DNA of 64,000 nucleotides from an uncultured Bacteroidales bacterium (GCA_934728255.1 CAKVEC010000001.1:124001-188000), one strand, 5' to 3'. Shown: positions 43,663 to 52,960, numbered from the stretch's first letter. The notes: generated from the sequence alone by a model not told the origin. Translations and numbers: made by a program.

Positions 43663-44427
43663 TTATAGGCGTTGAAACTCCAGCATACACCAGTCGCCGT
43701 CCGTGCGGCTGGCTGTGTGGGTGAGTCCGGTTTTCTCCGCAGTGGCAATTAGGGTGGGGCAGTCGGTGGCATAGAAACCGCTCAGCCAAAGCATCCCCCC
43801 CGTGTTGAGATAACGGGCATAGAGCGGCATTTGCGCAAGCAGGATATTCCTATGGATATTCGCCATAATCAGGTCGTAATGCCCTTCGGGCGGTGTATCG
43901 CCAAGGGTAGCCGCTATCTGTACGCCATTGAGTGTAGCGTTCTCTTGTGTGTTGAGAACACTCTTGTCGTCAATATCCACTGCTACAACGTGTGCAGCAC
44001 CTCGAATAGCGGCAAAAATGCCCAATACACCTGTGCCGCAACCGTTATCCAGCACATTCTTGCCCGTTAGGTCGGTGTGCAAAAGAGCATCAATCATCAT
44101 TCCTGTAGTTTCGTGGTGTCCTGCCCCGAAAGCGCAATGGGGAATGATCTTCACCCCGAGTGGCAGTTCTTCTATCGGGTGTTCCGCCTCCCATGTCGCG
44201 TTCCAATTCTCATCGGGACATTCGTCTATAGAGAACAGCGTAACGCCACTTGTACGGGCAATGAGTTGCTCTATTTCCGTCCTATGTGTAGCAAGTACAT
44301 CGGTAGGGATATAGGCATCGCTGCCGTCCAACGTGTCAAAACCCAAGTCGAAAAGCGACTGGGTAAACAAATCCTCTTGCCACGACTCGGCAAAAGAAAA
44401 AGAAAAACGGGCTACGGAATACTTCAT
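43663..44427 (-). CDS. prmA: ribosomal protein L11 methyltransferase
   Basis: 254 residues, a little shorter than E. coli PrmA. The SAM-binding core is NVLDNGCGTGVLGIFAAIRG near 123. AFGAGHHETTGMMIDALL precedes it near 98, and DLIMANIHRNILL (the NPPY-like position) lies near 185. The N-terminal substrate-recognition part is shortened but recognisable (EDLFTQSLFDLGFDTLDG). It trimethylates ribosomal protein L11. It is the last gene of the dnaE-folC-nitroreductase run or a separate unit. Confidence 0.92.
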   Translation of the reverse strand: MKYSVARFSFSFAESWQEDLFTQSLFDLGFDTLDGSDAYIPTDVLATHRTEIEQLIARTSGVTLFSIDECPDENWNATWEAEHPIEELPLGVKIIPHCAFGAGHHETTGMMIDALLHTDLTGKNVLDNGCGTGVLGIFAAIRGAAHVVAVDIDDKSVLNTQENATLNGVQIAATLGDTPPEGHYDLIMANIHRNILLAQMPLYARYLNTGGMLWLSGFYATDCPTLIATAEKTGLTHTASRTDGDWCMLEFQRL

Positions 44428-44470
44428 TTAATTAACAATGAATAATTAATAATTAACATGCCGGTTGTCT

Positions 44471-44492
44471 TGACATCCACCTGACATCCACC
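44471..44492. repeat. 11-bp tandem repeat, two copies (unit TGACATCCACC)
   Basis: Two exact units upstream of prmA (minus strand). The reverse complement (GGTGGATGTCA) is nearly the same sequence as the repeat at 33673-33693. Confidence 0.7.
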
Positions 44493-44506
44493 TGTGTGGG
44501 ATATAA

Positions 44507-45097
44507 TTATTCCCAGCCGTTGTAGTGGACGTTGGAAACGGAGTACTTGTTCTTCACGGCAGGAGTTTCTGCAGGATAGCCGACAGGGACGATGCACAAC
44601 GGAATGATATGCTCCGGCAAACCGAGAATACCTTGCAGTTGTGCCACTCGCTCTGCCGATGGGTGAACCCCCGTCCAGACTGCACCAAGCCCCATAGCAT
44701 GTGCGGCAAGGAGCAGGTTCTCTGTGGCAGCCGATACATCGTTGATCCAAAACTCGGGCAGGTCGGGAATGGCTTTGGTGAGGTCCCCGCAAGGTACGAA
44801 AGCGCATGCCGGGTGGTTCTGGCAGCGGGAGTTGGGCATCTCGTCGCCGATACGTTGCAAAAGTGTAGTGTCGGTGATGACGATGAATGCCCACGGTTGT
44901 TTGTTGATAGCCGATGGTGCTGCCATTGCGCATTGCAATAGGGTGTCAATCTGCGTTTGCGAGAGTGCCTCGCCTGTGAACTGGCGCACCGAGGTGCGGG
45001 TCAGAATGTTGTCAATAGGAGTTTGCATAGTTTGTTGGGATTGGGTGCAACTGATGAGTGCCATACTCACGAGTGCTGCAAAAAGTATCTTTTTCAT
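44507..45097 (-). CDS. nitroreductase-family protein with lipoprotein signal
   Basis: 196 residues. The N terminus is a lipoprotein signal with lipobox LISC (Cys17). The rest is a nitroreductase fold: RTSVRQFTGEALSQTQID near 35, MAAPSAINKQPWAFIVIT near 65, AAHAMGLGAVWTGVHPS near 135 and CIVPVGYPAE near 175, which contact FMN in the family. An envelope location for this flavin fold is unusual but seen in other Bacteroidota. It starts 1 nt after the folC stop. Substrate is unknown. Confidence 0.86.
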   Translation of the reverse strand: MKKILFAALVSMALISCTQSQQTMQTPIDNILTRTSVRQFTGEALSQTQIDTLLQCAMAAPSAINKQPWAFIVITDTTLLQRIGDEMPNSRCQNHPACAFVPCGDLTKAIPDLPEFWINDVSAATENLLLAAHAMGLGAVWTGVHPSAERVAQLQGILGLPEHIIPLCIVPVGYPAETPAVKNKYSVSNVHYNGWE

Positions 45098-45098
45098 A

Positions 45099-46442
45099 TT
45101 AGTGTGTATTTGGGTACAATTTCAGTGCAGTGCCGACTACGTAGTTGCTGCCGCCGATAAAAATAATATCGTTTGGCGTAGCAACGGATTGCACACGGCG
45201 CAATGCTTCCTGTATGTCGGGGATCGCCTCTGCTGTAGTGTCCTCGGGGTGCACCTGTTGCCAGCGTTCCAACATCTCTTCGGCGGGTATGGCACGGTGG
45301 GTGTCGGGTTGCACAAAACAATACCGTACCTCCAGCGTCGTGCCGTTTGCAATGCGTGTCGTAGGAAGCAGGTGCATTACCACATCCACATCTTTGTCCG
45401 ACACCATACCGAACAGTACAAAAAGCGTGCCTTGGTGCTGCTGTTGCTGGTCGGTAAGTTGCTGTGCCACATAGCGCAACCCGTGTGAGTTGTGCCCCGT
45501 GTCGCAGATAGTAAGCGGCTTATCGGAAAGTATCTCCCACCGTCCGCGCAACCCCGTCTGGGTACATACTTCTGCAAATCCTTTTCTGATAGCCGCCGTG
45601 GTGATATGTGTCCCTATCGGACTGTAGTTCTGCAAGACACGCAGAGCCACATAGGCAGTCTGTTGGTTCTTGTCCTGATAGATACCGTGCAACTGACATT
45701 CGGGTATGTCGCGCAACCGGCAACGGCGCAGATAGCCGCATTGGTCGGCGAACCAAAGCCGGCAACCGGTGGTCTCCAACCCCTCGCCGAGAATACCGCA
45801 CGTCTGCGCTTTTTGCAGAAAGACAGGGGCTGTCTGCGGGTTGGTTTCACCGATGACGCACGGCACGTCGGGTTTGATGATGCCCGCTTTCTCGGCGGCA
45901 ATCTTCGGCAGCGTATCGCCCAAAAACTCGGTATGATCGAAGCCTATGTTCGTGATAACCGACAGCATCGGGGTGATGATATTGGTGGAGTCTAATCTGC
46001 CGCCAAGACCAACCTCTACAACCGCGACATCCACCTGCATATCAGCAAAATAAGCGAAAGCCAATGCCATAGTGGTCTCGAAAAACGAGGGGCGTATCTG
46101 TTCCAAAAACGTTTTGTTTTGTTCTACGAACCGCACCACATAGTTTTCGGGAATCATCTGTCCGTTGAGACGTACGCGCTCGCGGAAATCTACCAAGTGC
46201 GGACTGGTGTATAGCCCCACACGCAAGCCCGCAGCCTGCAGCGAGGCGGCGATGAGGTGTGAAGTGCTGCCTTTGCCGTTCGTGCCCGCTATATGCACCG
46301 ACCGGAAACGCCGGTGCGGGTTGCCTATGTGCTCCATCAGGCGGAGCGTGTTGTCCAACCCCGGTTTATATGCTGCCGCACCCACCAAATGGAAGGCGGG
46401 TTGCGAGGCATACAGATATTCGAGTGTTTCCTGATATGTCAT
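45099..46442 (-). CDS. folC: bifunctional folylpolyglutamate synthase / dihydrofolate synthase
   Basis: 447 residues. The ATP loop is HIAGTNGKGSTSHLIAASL near 50. TSPHLVDFRERVRLNGQMI near 80, VVEVGLGGRLDSTNII near 140, NIGFDHTEFLGDT near 167 and CDTGHNSHGLRYV near 315 are all standard Mur-ligase-family positions. It adds glutamate to dihydropteroate and to folates. It starts just 1 nt downstream of the dnaE stop and is followed as closely by the nitroreductase gene, so the three form one transcript. Confidence 0.95.
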   Translation of the reverse strand: MTYQETLEYLYASQPAFHLVGAAAYKPGLDNTLRLMEHIGNPHRRFRSVHIAGTNGKGSTSHLIAASLQAAGLRVGLYTSPHLVDFRERVRLNGQMIPENYVVRFVEQNKTFLEQIRPSFFETTMALAFAYFADMQVDVAVVEVGLGGRLDSTNIITPMLSVITNIGFDHTEFLGDTLPKIAAEKAGIIKPDVPCVIGETNPQTAPVFLQKAQTCGILGEGLETTGCRLWFADQCGYLRRCRLRDIPECQLHGIYQDKNQQTAYVALRVLQNYSPIGTHITTAAIRKGFAEVCTQTGLRGRWEILSDKPLTICDTGHNSHGLRYVAQQLTDQQQQHQGTLFVLFGMVSDKDVDVVMHLLPTTRIANGTTLEVRYCFVQPDTHRAIPAEEMLERWQQVHPEDTTAEAIPDIQEALRRVQSVATPNDIIFIGGSNYVVGTALKLYPNTH

Positions 46443-46443
46443 A

Positions 46444-49400
46444 TTATTTTTGCGTTATCGAGAAATCAAGTACATTGTCTAAGCGTTTCATATTCAGCCA
46501 TTTGTAGAAAACCGGCGAGATATGGACGCGCTTTGACTTCGAGGTCATTGATATCTGCTGGTGGTGTACGGGGTCGTGAATCTCTATCTCCAAGTGCGCC
46601 TGCCCGGGGTGATCGTTGCACATCGCTGACAACTCGTCAATCAGTTCGCGGTTCACATTCTCTATCGGAATTATCACCTTGAGTGCCTCCAGGTGTTTGT
46701 CCTGTACATCTTTGAGCAGTTCTACTTTGGTGATAGCCAATTCAAATTCTGCTTCCTCGTCTTTTTTCTCATGAAACCATTGCATTCCGGCTCCGCGTTG
46801 TTGAACTGTGCCTGTCATGCTCACATACAAATTCGGTTTGAGCAGCGAAGAGCACTCTTCGTAGGATTTGCCGAATAACACCAGGTTATAACTGCCAGAG
46901 TAGTCCTCTATGGTGTATCGTCCGTACGGGTTGCCCTTTTTCGAGATGGCTTCTTCTGCATTGGTGATGATGCCGCCTAAACGGACAGCCTTGTTCTTAT
47001 AGGTTTGGAAGAACTCCTTGGGGGTTATTTTTTCTTTCCCATCCTCGTCATCATCGCTGTTTTGTGCCTGTGCGTCCGCCGCTTTGCGGGCATCTGGTGT
47101 CCGCCACCCTTCAAATAGTGTCAGTTTATGCGCATTGATATTGCCCATTTCCTGCACCTCAAACTCATAGTCGTCCAACGGGTGTGCCGAAAGGAAAATA
47201 CCTATCAGCGATTTCTCCATATTCAGCCGCTCGATAGCCGACCAGCGCGGTACTTGCGGCAGTTCGGGGTGCTGAATCTCTACGGCGGCTCCAAGGTCGC
47301 CGAATAGCGAGTTCTGCTGTTGCTGCTTGTCCTGCTGGTACATGTTTCCGTAGCGCATCAGGGTCTCCAATACATTCTCACCCTTGCTGTTGGTGCCGAG
47401 GATCTGCTCGCGATACAGCCCGTCAAAGCAGTCGAAAGCCCCGGCATAAGCCAGGTTCTCCACCGTCTTCCGGTTGCACGCCGAGAGATTGACGCGCTCC
47501 AGGAAATCGAAGATGTCCTTGTACTTCCCGTTATGGTTGCGTTCGTTGATGATTGCCTCCACAGCACCTTCGCCCACACCCTTGATGCCGCCCAAACCGA
47601 AGCGGATATCGCCTTTACTGTTGACGGTGAAAGTCAGTTCCGACTCGTTGACATCGGGTTCCAGCACTTGTATCTTCATCGCCTTGCATTCGTCCATAAA
47701 CTTCGTTACCTCCTTGATGTCGTCTTTCGACACAGTCAGGTTGGCTGCCATAAACTCGGCAGGGTAGTGCGCTTTGAGATATGCGGTCTGGTACGCTACC
47801 CACGAGTAGCACGCTGCGTGCGATTTGTTGAAAGCATATGAGGCAAATTTCTCCCAGTCCTTCCAAATCTTGTCAAGCACTTTCTCATCGTGCCCGTTGG
47901 TTTTGCCGCCTGCCATAAACTTGCCCTTCAGTTCCTGCAGTATCGCCATCTGCTTCTTACCCATCGCCTTACGCAGTTTGTCGCTCTCGCCGCGGGTGAA
48001 GTTCGCCAGCAGTCGCGATAGAAGCATCACCTGCTCCTGATAGACCGTAACACCGTAGGTATCTTTCAAGTACTTCTCCATAATCGGTATGTCGTACGTT
48101 ACGGGCTCCAGCCCCTGTTTGCGGCGGATAAACTGCGGAATGTAGTCCATAGGTCCCGGGCGGTAGAGGGCGTTCATGGCTATGATGTCGCCTATCACGG
48201 TCGGCTTCAGTTCCTTCATATATTTGCGCATACCCGGCGACTCAAACTGGAACACCGCCACTGTGCGCCCCTCTTGGAATAGTTTGTAGGTCTCCGCATC
48301 GTCAATGGGGATATGGTCTATGTCCACATCAATGCCACGCGCTTTCTTGATGTTCTTGAGACACTCCTTAATAATAGTAAGCGTGATGAGCCCGAGGAAG
48401 TCCATCTTGATCAGTCCCACGCTCTCTATCACGTGTCCGTCGTATTCTGTAACGAGTACGCGCCGTTTGGTATCTTTGTCTTCCACACTCGATAGCGGGG
48501 CGAACTTCGTCAGGTCGTCTGCACCGATAATCACACCGCAGGCATGGATACCTACTTGGCGGATAGTGTCTTCAAGTTGCATCGCATAGTTGAGCATACT
48601 GCGTATTTCGGGGTCGCCGGTCTCAAACTCGCGCTTCAGTTCGTCCACATACTTGTAGCAGTTCTTCAGGTTTACCTTGGGCGACTTGCCTTTCTCGTCT
48701 TTGATGTTGTCGGGGAAATTGCGGTCGGGGATATACGATTTCAGTTCGTTCACTTTGGCTAATGGCACACGCTGCACGCGTCCCACATCGGCGATAGCCG
48801 ATTTGGTCGCCATCTTGCCATAGGTGATGATATGCGCCACGTGCGTCTCGCCGTATTTCTTGCTCACCCAGTCCAATACTTTTCCGCGACCCGCATCATC
48901 AAAGTCGGTATCTATATCAGGCAGCGAAATACGGTCAGGGTTCAGGAAACGCTCAAACAGCAGGTCGTATTTCAGCGGGTCAAGGTCGGTAATGTGCAGA
49001 CAGTAGGCTACCACCGAACCCGCTGCCGAACCACGACCCGGACCTACACTCACGCCTAACTCCTCTCTTGCGCCGCGGATAAAGTCCATCACGATAAGGA
49101 AGTAACCGGGGAAACCCATCGTCTTCATTACGTGCAACTCAAACAGTATGCGGTTCACTACCTCGCGTTGCCGCTCGTCCAAATCCGCTGCATCCCAGTA
49201 GTGATAATCCAATCCCTTCGTATACTCTAAAAATGGCTCCAATTCGGGGTAACGCTTCTTCGCACCGTTCCACGTGAGAAAACTCAGGTATTCCGCCTCA
49301 AACTTGATACGGTACATACGCTCGTACCCGCCAAGGTTCTTAAATCGCTTCTGTGCGTCTTTCTCGCTCAGTGGATTTTCTCCGTGTTCGTCGTTCATAA

Positions 49401-50484
49401 ATTCCTGCCACAGGTCTTCCTCCGTGTATTTATGCCGTATCTCGTCTTCCGTGCCGAAGTCTTTCGGAATGTCGAATAGGGGCATAATGGGACCGTGGTC
49501 GATGTCGTATATCTCCACTTTGTCCACTATCTCCTGTGTGTTAGCCAACGCCTCGGGAATGTCGGAGAATATACTGTACATCTCTTCGGGGGTCTTGAGC
49601 CACTCCTGTTTTGTGTAGTGCATACGGTTCTCGTCGTCCACATAGTGGTTCGTGCTGAGGCAAATCAGTCGGTCGTGCGCCTCAGCGTTCTCCTCCTCAA
49701 CAAAGTGCGAGTCGTTGGTGCAGATAATCTTCACCCCGTGTTTCTTTGCTAATTCTATCAGTATGGGGTTCACCTCTTTCTGACGCTGATACACCTCCTG
49801 ATCACCGCCTGGTTTGTCGGTCTGGTGGCGTTGCAACTCGATGTAGTAGTCTTCGCCGAACACCGACTTGAACCACTCTATCGTCTCCTCCGCACCCGCT
49901 ATATCGCCCGCCATAATCTTCTGTGGCAACTCGCCGCCCAAGCATGCCGACGAGCAGATAATACCTTCGTGAAACTCCTGCAGTAGGTCTTTGTCAATAC
50001 GACTGGTATAGTTGAATGCGTCCGACATAAAACCTGCACTCACAATCTTGCACAAGTTGTGATAACCGGTCATATTTTTTGCCAGCAGTATCAGATGCCA
50101 GCCCGAGCGGTCGATGATGTATTGTTTGCCCTCACCGTTTACGGCTTTCTCGTCAGTCATCGAGTGCCGCCCGCGTCGTGCACAATAGGTCTCGCACCCC
50201 ACAATCGGCTTGAAAGGTACAAACGGCTGTTTCTCGTAGGTCTCCCCTTTCTCCGCTGCGGCTTGGGTCTGTTCCTCCTGTTTGGCGTCCCATGCCTCTT
50301 TGTTTTTGCCGTTCACTTTCTTGCAGTAGTCAAGCAACTCTTTGATACCGTACATGTTACCATGGTCGGTCAGGGCTACGGCACTCATGCCGGTCCGCAA
50401 ACATTTGTCCACTATGTCGGGTACTTTGCTCATTCCGTCTAGTACCGAATACTGCGAGTGTACGTGTAGGTGTGTGAAATTCAT
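46444..50484 (-). CDS. dnaE: DNA polymerase III subunit alpha
   Basis: 1346 residues, longer than E. coli DnaE because of a Lys/Glu-rich insertion in the PHP region (KKVNGKNKEAWDAKQEEQTQ near 62), as common in Bacteroidota. The PHP domain starts at HLHVHSQYSVLDG. Catalytic palm motifs: VGPGRGSAAGSVVAYCL near 500 and PDIDTDFDDAGRG near 545. The finger and helix-hairpin-helix regions follow (YRPGPMDYIPQFIRRKQG; FNKSHAACYSWVAYQTAYL). A C-terminal OB domain has VRLGGIITNAEEAISKKGN. It has its own promoter and leads the dnaE-folC-nitroreductase unit. Confidence 0.97.
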   Translation of the reverse strand: MNFTHLHVHSQYSVLDGMSKVPDIVDKCLRTGMSAVALTDHGNMYGIKELLDYCKKVNGKNKEAWDAKQEEQTQAAAEKGETYEKQPFVPFKPIVGCETYCARRGRHSMTDEKAVNGEGKQYIIDRSGWHLILLAKNMTGYHNLCKIVSAGFMSDAFNYTSRIDKDLLQEFHEGIICSSACLGGELPQKIMAGDIAGAEETIEWFKSVFGEDYYIELQRHQTDKPGGDQEVYQRQKEVNPILIELAKKHGVKIICTNDSHFVEEENAEAHDRLICLSTNHYVDDENRMHYTKQEWLKTPEEMYSIFSDIPEALANTQEIVDKVEIYDIDHGPIMPLFDIPKDFGTEDEIRHKYTEEDLWQEFMNDEHGENPLSEKDAQKRFKNLGGYERMYRIKFEAEYLSFLTWNGAKKRYPELEPFLEYTKGLDYHYWDAADLDERQREVVNRILFELHVMKTMGFPGYFLIVMDFIRGAREELGVSVGPGRGSAAGSVVAYCLHITDLDPLKYDLLFERFLNPDRISLPDIDTDFDDAGRGKVLDWVSKKYGETHVAHIITYGKMATKSAIADVGRVQRVPLAKVNELKSYIPDRNFPDNIKDEKGKSPKVNLKNCYKYVDELKREFETGDPEIRSMLNYAMQLEDTIRQVGIHACGVIIGADDLTKFAPLSSVEDKDTKRRVLVTEYDGHVIESVGLIKMDFLGLITLTIIKECLKNIKKARGIDVDIDHIPIDDAETYKLFQEGRTVAVFQFESPGMRKYMKELKPTVIGDIIAMNALYRPGPMDYIPQFIRRKQGLEPVTYDIPIMEKYLKDTYGVTVYQEQVMLLSRLLANFTRGESDKLRKAMGKKQMAILQELKGKFMAGGKTNGHDEKVLDKIWKDWEKFASYAFNKSHAACYSWVAYQTAYLKAHYPAEFMAANLTVSKDDIKEVTKFMDECKAMKIQVLEPDVNESELTFTVNSKGDIRFGLGGIKGVGEGAVEAIINERNHNGKYKDIFDFLERVNLSACNRKTVENLAYAGAFDCFDGLYREQILGTNSKGENVLETLMRYGNMYQQDKQQQQNSLFGDLGAAVEIQHPELPQVPRWSAIERLNMEKSLIGIFLSAHPLDDYEFEVQEMGNINAHKLTLFEGWRTPDARKAADAQAQNSDDDEDGKEKITPKEFFQTYKNKAVRLGGIITNAEEAISKKGNPYGRYTIEDYSGSYNLVLFGKSYEECSSLLKPNLYVSMTGTVQQRGAGMQWFHEKKDEEAEFELAITKVELLKDVQDKHLEALKVIIPIENVNRELIDELSAMCNDHPGQAHLEIEIHDPVHHQQISMTSKSKRVHISPVFYKWLNMKRLDNVLDFSITQK

Positions 50485-50550
50485 TTTGTTACGTTCTTTG
50501 GGTTATAAGATGGCTTAATTCGAGTGTTATCAGTTGGCTCAATCCGTCTG

Positions 50551-50582
50551 CAAAGTTACGAAAAAAAATATAGATATGCAAA
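50551..50582 (-). promoter_or_regulatory. Bacteroidota-type promoter for dnaE
   Basis: Minus strand: TTTG (complement of 50579-50582), 20-nt spacer, TAACTTTG (complement of 50551-50558). The leader is about 60 nt. Confidence 0.78.
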
Positions 50583-50617
50583 CGAAAAAGACGTATGCCG
50601 TCAGGTCTATGTTGCTT

Positions 50618-50650
50618 GTATGTGATTCGTATGTGATTCGTATGTGATTA
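50618..50650. repeat. 11-bp tandem repeat, three copies (unit GTATGTGATTC)
   Basis: Units start at 50618, 50629 and 50640; only the last base of the last unit differs. They lie about 36 nt upstream of the dnaE -33 box. The remaining part of the dnaE-der gap (50651-50749) shows no gene. Confidence 0.8.
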
Positions 50651-50749
50651 GGCGGTTTTTGCTTGTATTTCAAGCAGTTATGTGTGTTTCTTTTGGCCAA
50701 TCTGCTTGGCTGGCTGAACTAATCTTTTTACAATCAACTTGTTACAATG

Positions 50750-50788
50750 CAAGAGGCTGCCCAACTATTTTTGTTAGACAGCCTCTTG
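50750..50788. terminator. hairpin after der (candidate terminator)
   Basis: 10-bp arms CAAGAGGCTG (50750-50759) and CAGCCTCTTG (50779-50788) with inner AAC/GTT pairing. It lies 24 nt downstream of the der stop (minus strand). The T-run on that strand is weak, so efficiency is uncertain. Confidence 0.5.
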
Positions 50789-50812
50789 ACTATGGCACTG
50801 CAATGCGTTTTT

Positions 50813-52126
50813 TTATTTCGCACGGATAAATAACTGCACCGGAGTTCCGTTGAAATCCCACCATTCGCGGAGTTTGTTCTCTAAGAAACGGCGGTACGGC
50901 TCCTTTACATATTGCGGCAGGTTGGCAAAGAAGATAAATGTAGGCACTTGCGTATTGGGCAACTGTGTACAGTACTTGATCTTGATATACTTGCCCTTCG
51001 TTGCGGGGGGCGGATAGTTCTCTATCAGCGGGAGGAACTTGTCGTTCAGTTGCGCTGTCGGTATCTTCTTGTTCTTGTTCTCATAGACATGCAATGCCGT
51101 CTCCATCACCTTGAAGATACGCTGCTTGGTCAATGCCGAGGTGAAAATAATCGGAAAATCGGTGAAAGGTGCGATACGGTTGCGGATAGCCGCCTCATAC
51201 GCCTTGATGTCCGCATTCGTCTTGCTCTCCACCAAGTCCCATTTGTTGATGCACACCACCAGTCCTTTCTTGTTCTTCTGAATAATCGAGTAGATATTCA
51301 GATCTTGTGCCTCGATACCGCGTGTCGCATCAATCATCAGGATACATACATCGGAGTTCTCTATCGCACGGATAGAGCGCACCACGGAGTAGTACTCCAG
51401 GTCTTCGTTTACCTTGGCTTTCTTGCGGATACCCGCTGTGTCCACTAAGTAAAAATCCTTGCCGAACTTGTTGTAGCGGGTATAGATACTGTCGCGTGTC
51501 GTTCCCGGTATGTCGGTTACAATGGTTCTGTCCTCGCCGATAAATGCATTCAATATACTGGACTTACCTGCATTCGGTCGTCCTACTATAGCGAAACGCG
51601 GCAGGTCTTCGATCTCCTCGCCGCTGTCGTCTTTTTTGAAGCGTGAGCAAATCTCGTCCAACAGGTCGCCCGTACCCAATCCGTTCTCTGCACTCAAGAT
51701 AAATGGTTCGCCCAGTCCGAGTTTGTAGAACTCCGGCGCACCGTACTGCATCTCAAAGGTGTCCACTTTGTTCACGCCGAGAACGGTCGGTTTGCCGGCC
51801 TGACGGAGCAGGTGTGCCACCTCCATATCGAACTGGGTAACGCCCTCATTGACATCCACCACAAGCAGCACTACATCCGCCTCGCGGATAGCAAGATCCA
51901 CTTGGCGGTTGATTTCGCTCTCGAAAGTGTCGTCCGAGTTTACTACCCAACCGCCGGTGTCTATCACCGAAAACTCCTTCCCGCACCACTCGGCTTTGCC
52001 GTATTGGCGGTCGCGTGTCGTACCTGCGGTGTTCATTACTATGGCCCGCCTTGTTCCCGTCAGGCGGTTGAATAAGGTCGATTTCCCTACGTTAGGACGA
52101 CCTACGATGGCTAAGATATTTGCCAT
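50813..52126 (-). CDS. der: ribosome-biogenesis GTPase Der
   Basis: 437 residues. Two tandem Era-like G domains are visible: GRPNVGKSTLFNRLTG at residue 8 with DTGG and NKVD, and GRPNAGKSSILNAFIGED near 181 with DTAGIRKKAK and NKWD. A C-terminal KH-like domain follows (FIFFANLPQYVKEPYRRFLE; end FNGTPVQLFIRAK). The protein is needed for 50S assembly. The ATG at 52126 (MANILAIVGRPNVGK) is the standard start. No consensus promoter is visible. The upstream region holds repeats shared with the glnN leader. Confidence 0.97.
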   Translation of the reverse strand: MANILAIVGRPNVGKSTLFNRLTGTRRAIVMNTAGTTRDRQYGKAEWCGKEFSVIDTGGWVVNSDDTFESEINRQVDLAIREADVVLLVVDVNEGVTQFDMEVAHLLRQAGKPTVLGVNKVDTFEMQYGAPEFYKLGLGEPFILSAENGLGTGDLLDEICSRFKKDDSGEEIEDLPRFAIVGRPNAGKSSILNAFIGEDRTIVTDIPGTTRDSIYTRYNKFGKDFYLVDTAGIRKKAKVNEDLEYYSVVRSIRAIENSDVCILMIDATRGIEAQDLNIYSIIQKNKKGLVVCINKWDLVESKTNADIKAYEAAIRNRIAPFTDFPIIFTSALTKQRIFKVMETALHVYENKNKKIPTAQLNDKFLPLIENYPPPATKGKYIKIKYCTQLPNTQVPTFIFFANLPQYVKEPYRRFLENKLREWWDFNGTPVQLFIRAK

Positions 52127-52185
52127 AAATTACTTCGTGTTTTTTTTTTACTCGCGCGTGCGAGCATTAATAATATATGTTATTT

Positions 52186-52246
52186 GGTTCGCGTTCGCTC
52201 ACGTTCGTGGCATTGCGTTCATGGTTCGCTGTGCTCACGTTGTTGG
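52186..52246 (-). repeat. two copies of an AACGTGAGC-AGCGAACC block also found in the glnN leader
   Basis: On the minus strand, CGAACGTGAGCGAACGCGAA (near 52188-52207) and CAACGTGAGCACAGCGAACC (52223-52242) resemble CAACGTGAGCGAAGCGAACC at 4047-4066. They lie in the 5' region of der. The block is a dispersed sequence of unknown role. Confidence 0.55.
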
Positions 52247-52267
52247 CTTCGCGTTGCCGTTACTGTA

Positions 52268-52297
52268 AGCCCCTCCTTTGGAGGGGTTGGGGAGGTC
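52268..52297 (+). repeat. REP-like palindrome, plus orientation
   Basis: A full copy of the dispersed element between slyD and der, matching the copy at 18726-18755. Confidence 0.85.
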
Positions 52298-52303
52298 TCA
52301 TTC

Positions 52304-52897
52304 TCACTCCCCGCATTCACTGCAACTGTGGTTGCCGCATTTCTTGCAGCCCTCGTCGCCTTCGCCGCAATGTCCGCTGCAACTGCCGCAACCGCCTCCG
52401 CAGCCGTGATGGCGTATAGCCTCCAATTCAGCAGGATCGGCATCCCGCACCTCGACAATCTCACCTACGAAATGCAGGTTCTCGCCTGCCAACGGGTGGT
52501 TGAGGTCTATTGTTACTTTCAGCGGCGACACTTTGGCTACTTGTGCATTCACAATCTGTCCGTCGGTGGTCTTCATCGGGATGATATTACCTGTATAGAC
52601 ACGATCGGAGTCGAACTCGCCGTCGGCATTGTAGAAGAGGTGCTTGTCGAGTTCCAATAAACCCGCTTCGTCATATTCACCGTAGGCATCTTCAGGAGCA
52701 AGACGGAAATCGAATTTGTCCCCCTCTTCTAATCCCGCAAGGGCTTCTTCAAACTTCGGCAGCATCATTCCCTCGCCATGGCAGTACACCAGCGGGGTTT
52801 TGATAGTGGCTTTCTCTATCATCTCTTCTTTGCCGTCCTCGCCATCGATATACATCTCATAGATGGCTTTCACTACTTTCTGATTTTCAATTTTCAT
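52304..52897 (-). CDS. slyD: FKBP-type peptidyl-prolyl isomerase, SlyD-like, with Cys/His-rich metal tail
   Basis: 197 residues from the ATG at 52897 (MKIENQKVVKAIYEMY). The longer frame upstream is repeat sequence. The FKBP part has TPLVYCHGEGMMLPKFEEAL near 35, GDKFDFRLAPEDAYGEYDE near 58 and the IF-domain insert. VTIDLNHPLAGENLHFVGEI follows near 130. The last ~35 residues hold eight Cys and four His (GCGGGCGSC, CKKCGNHSCSEC), a metal-binding tail as in SlyD. The protein folds substrates and may deliver nickel. It lies between two REP-like elements. Confidence 0.9.
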   Translation of the reverse strand: MKIENQKVVKAIYEMYIDGEDGKEEMIEKATIKTPLVYCHGEGMMLPKFEEALAGLEEGDKFDFRLAPEDAYGEYDEAGLLELDKHLFYNADGEFDSDRVYTGNIIPMKTTDGQIVNAQVAKVSPLKVTIDLNHPLAGENLHFVGEIVEVRDADPAELEAIRHHGCGGGCGSCSGHCGEGDEGCKKCGNHSCSECGE

Positions 52898-52960
52898 ATT
52901 CTTTGTAACATTAATTATCGTATGATTAGACGTTAATTGTGGCTTTATATTCGTTCTGTA

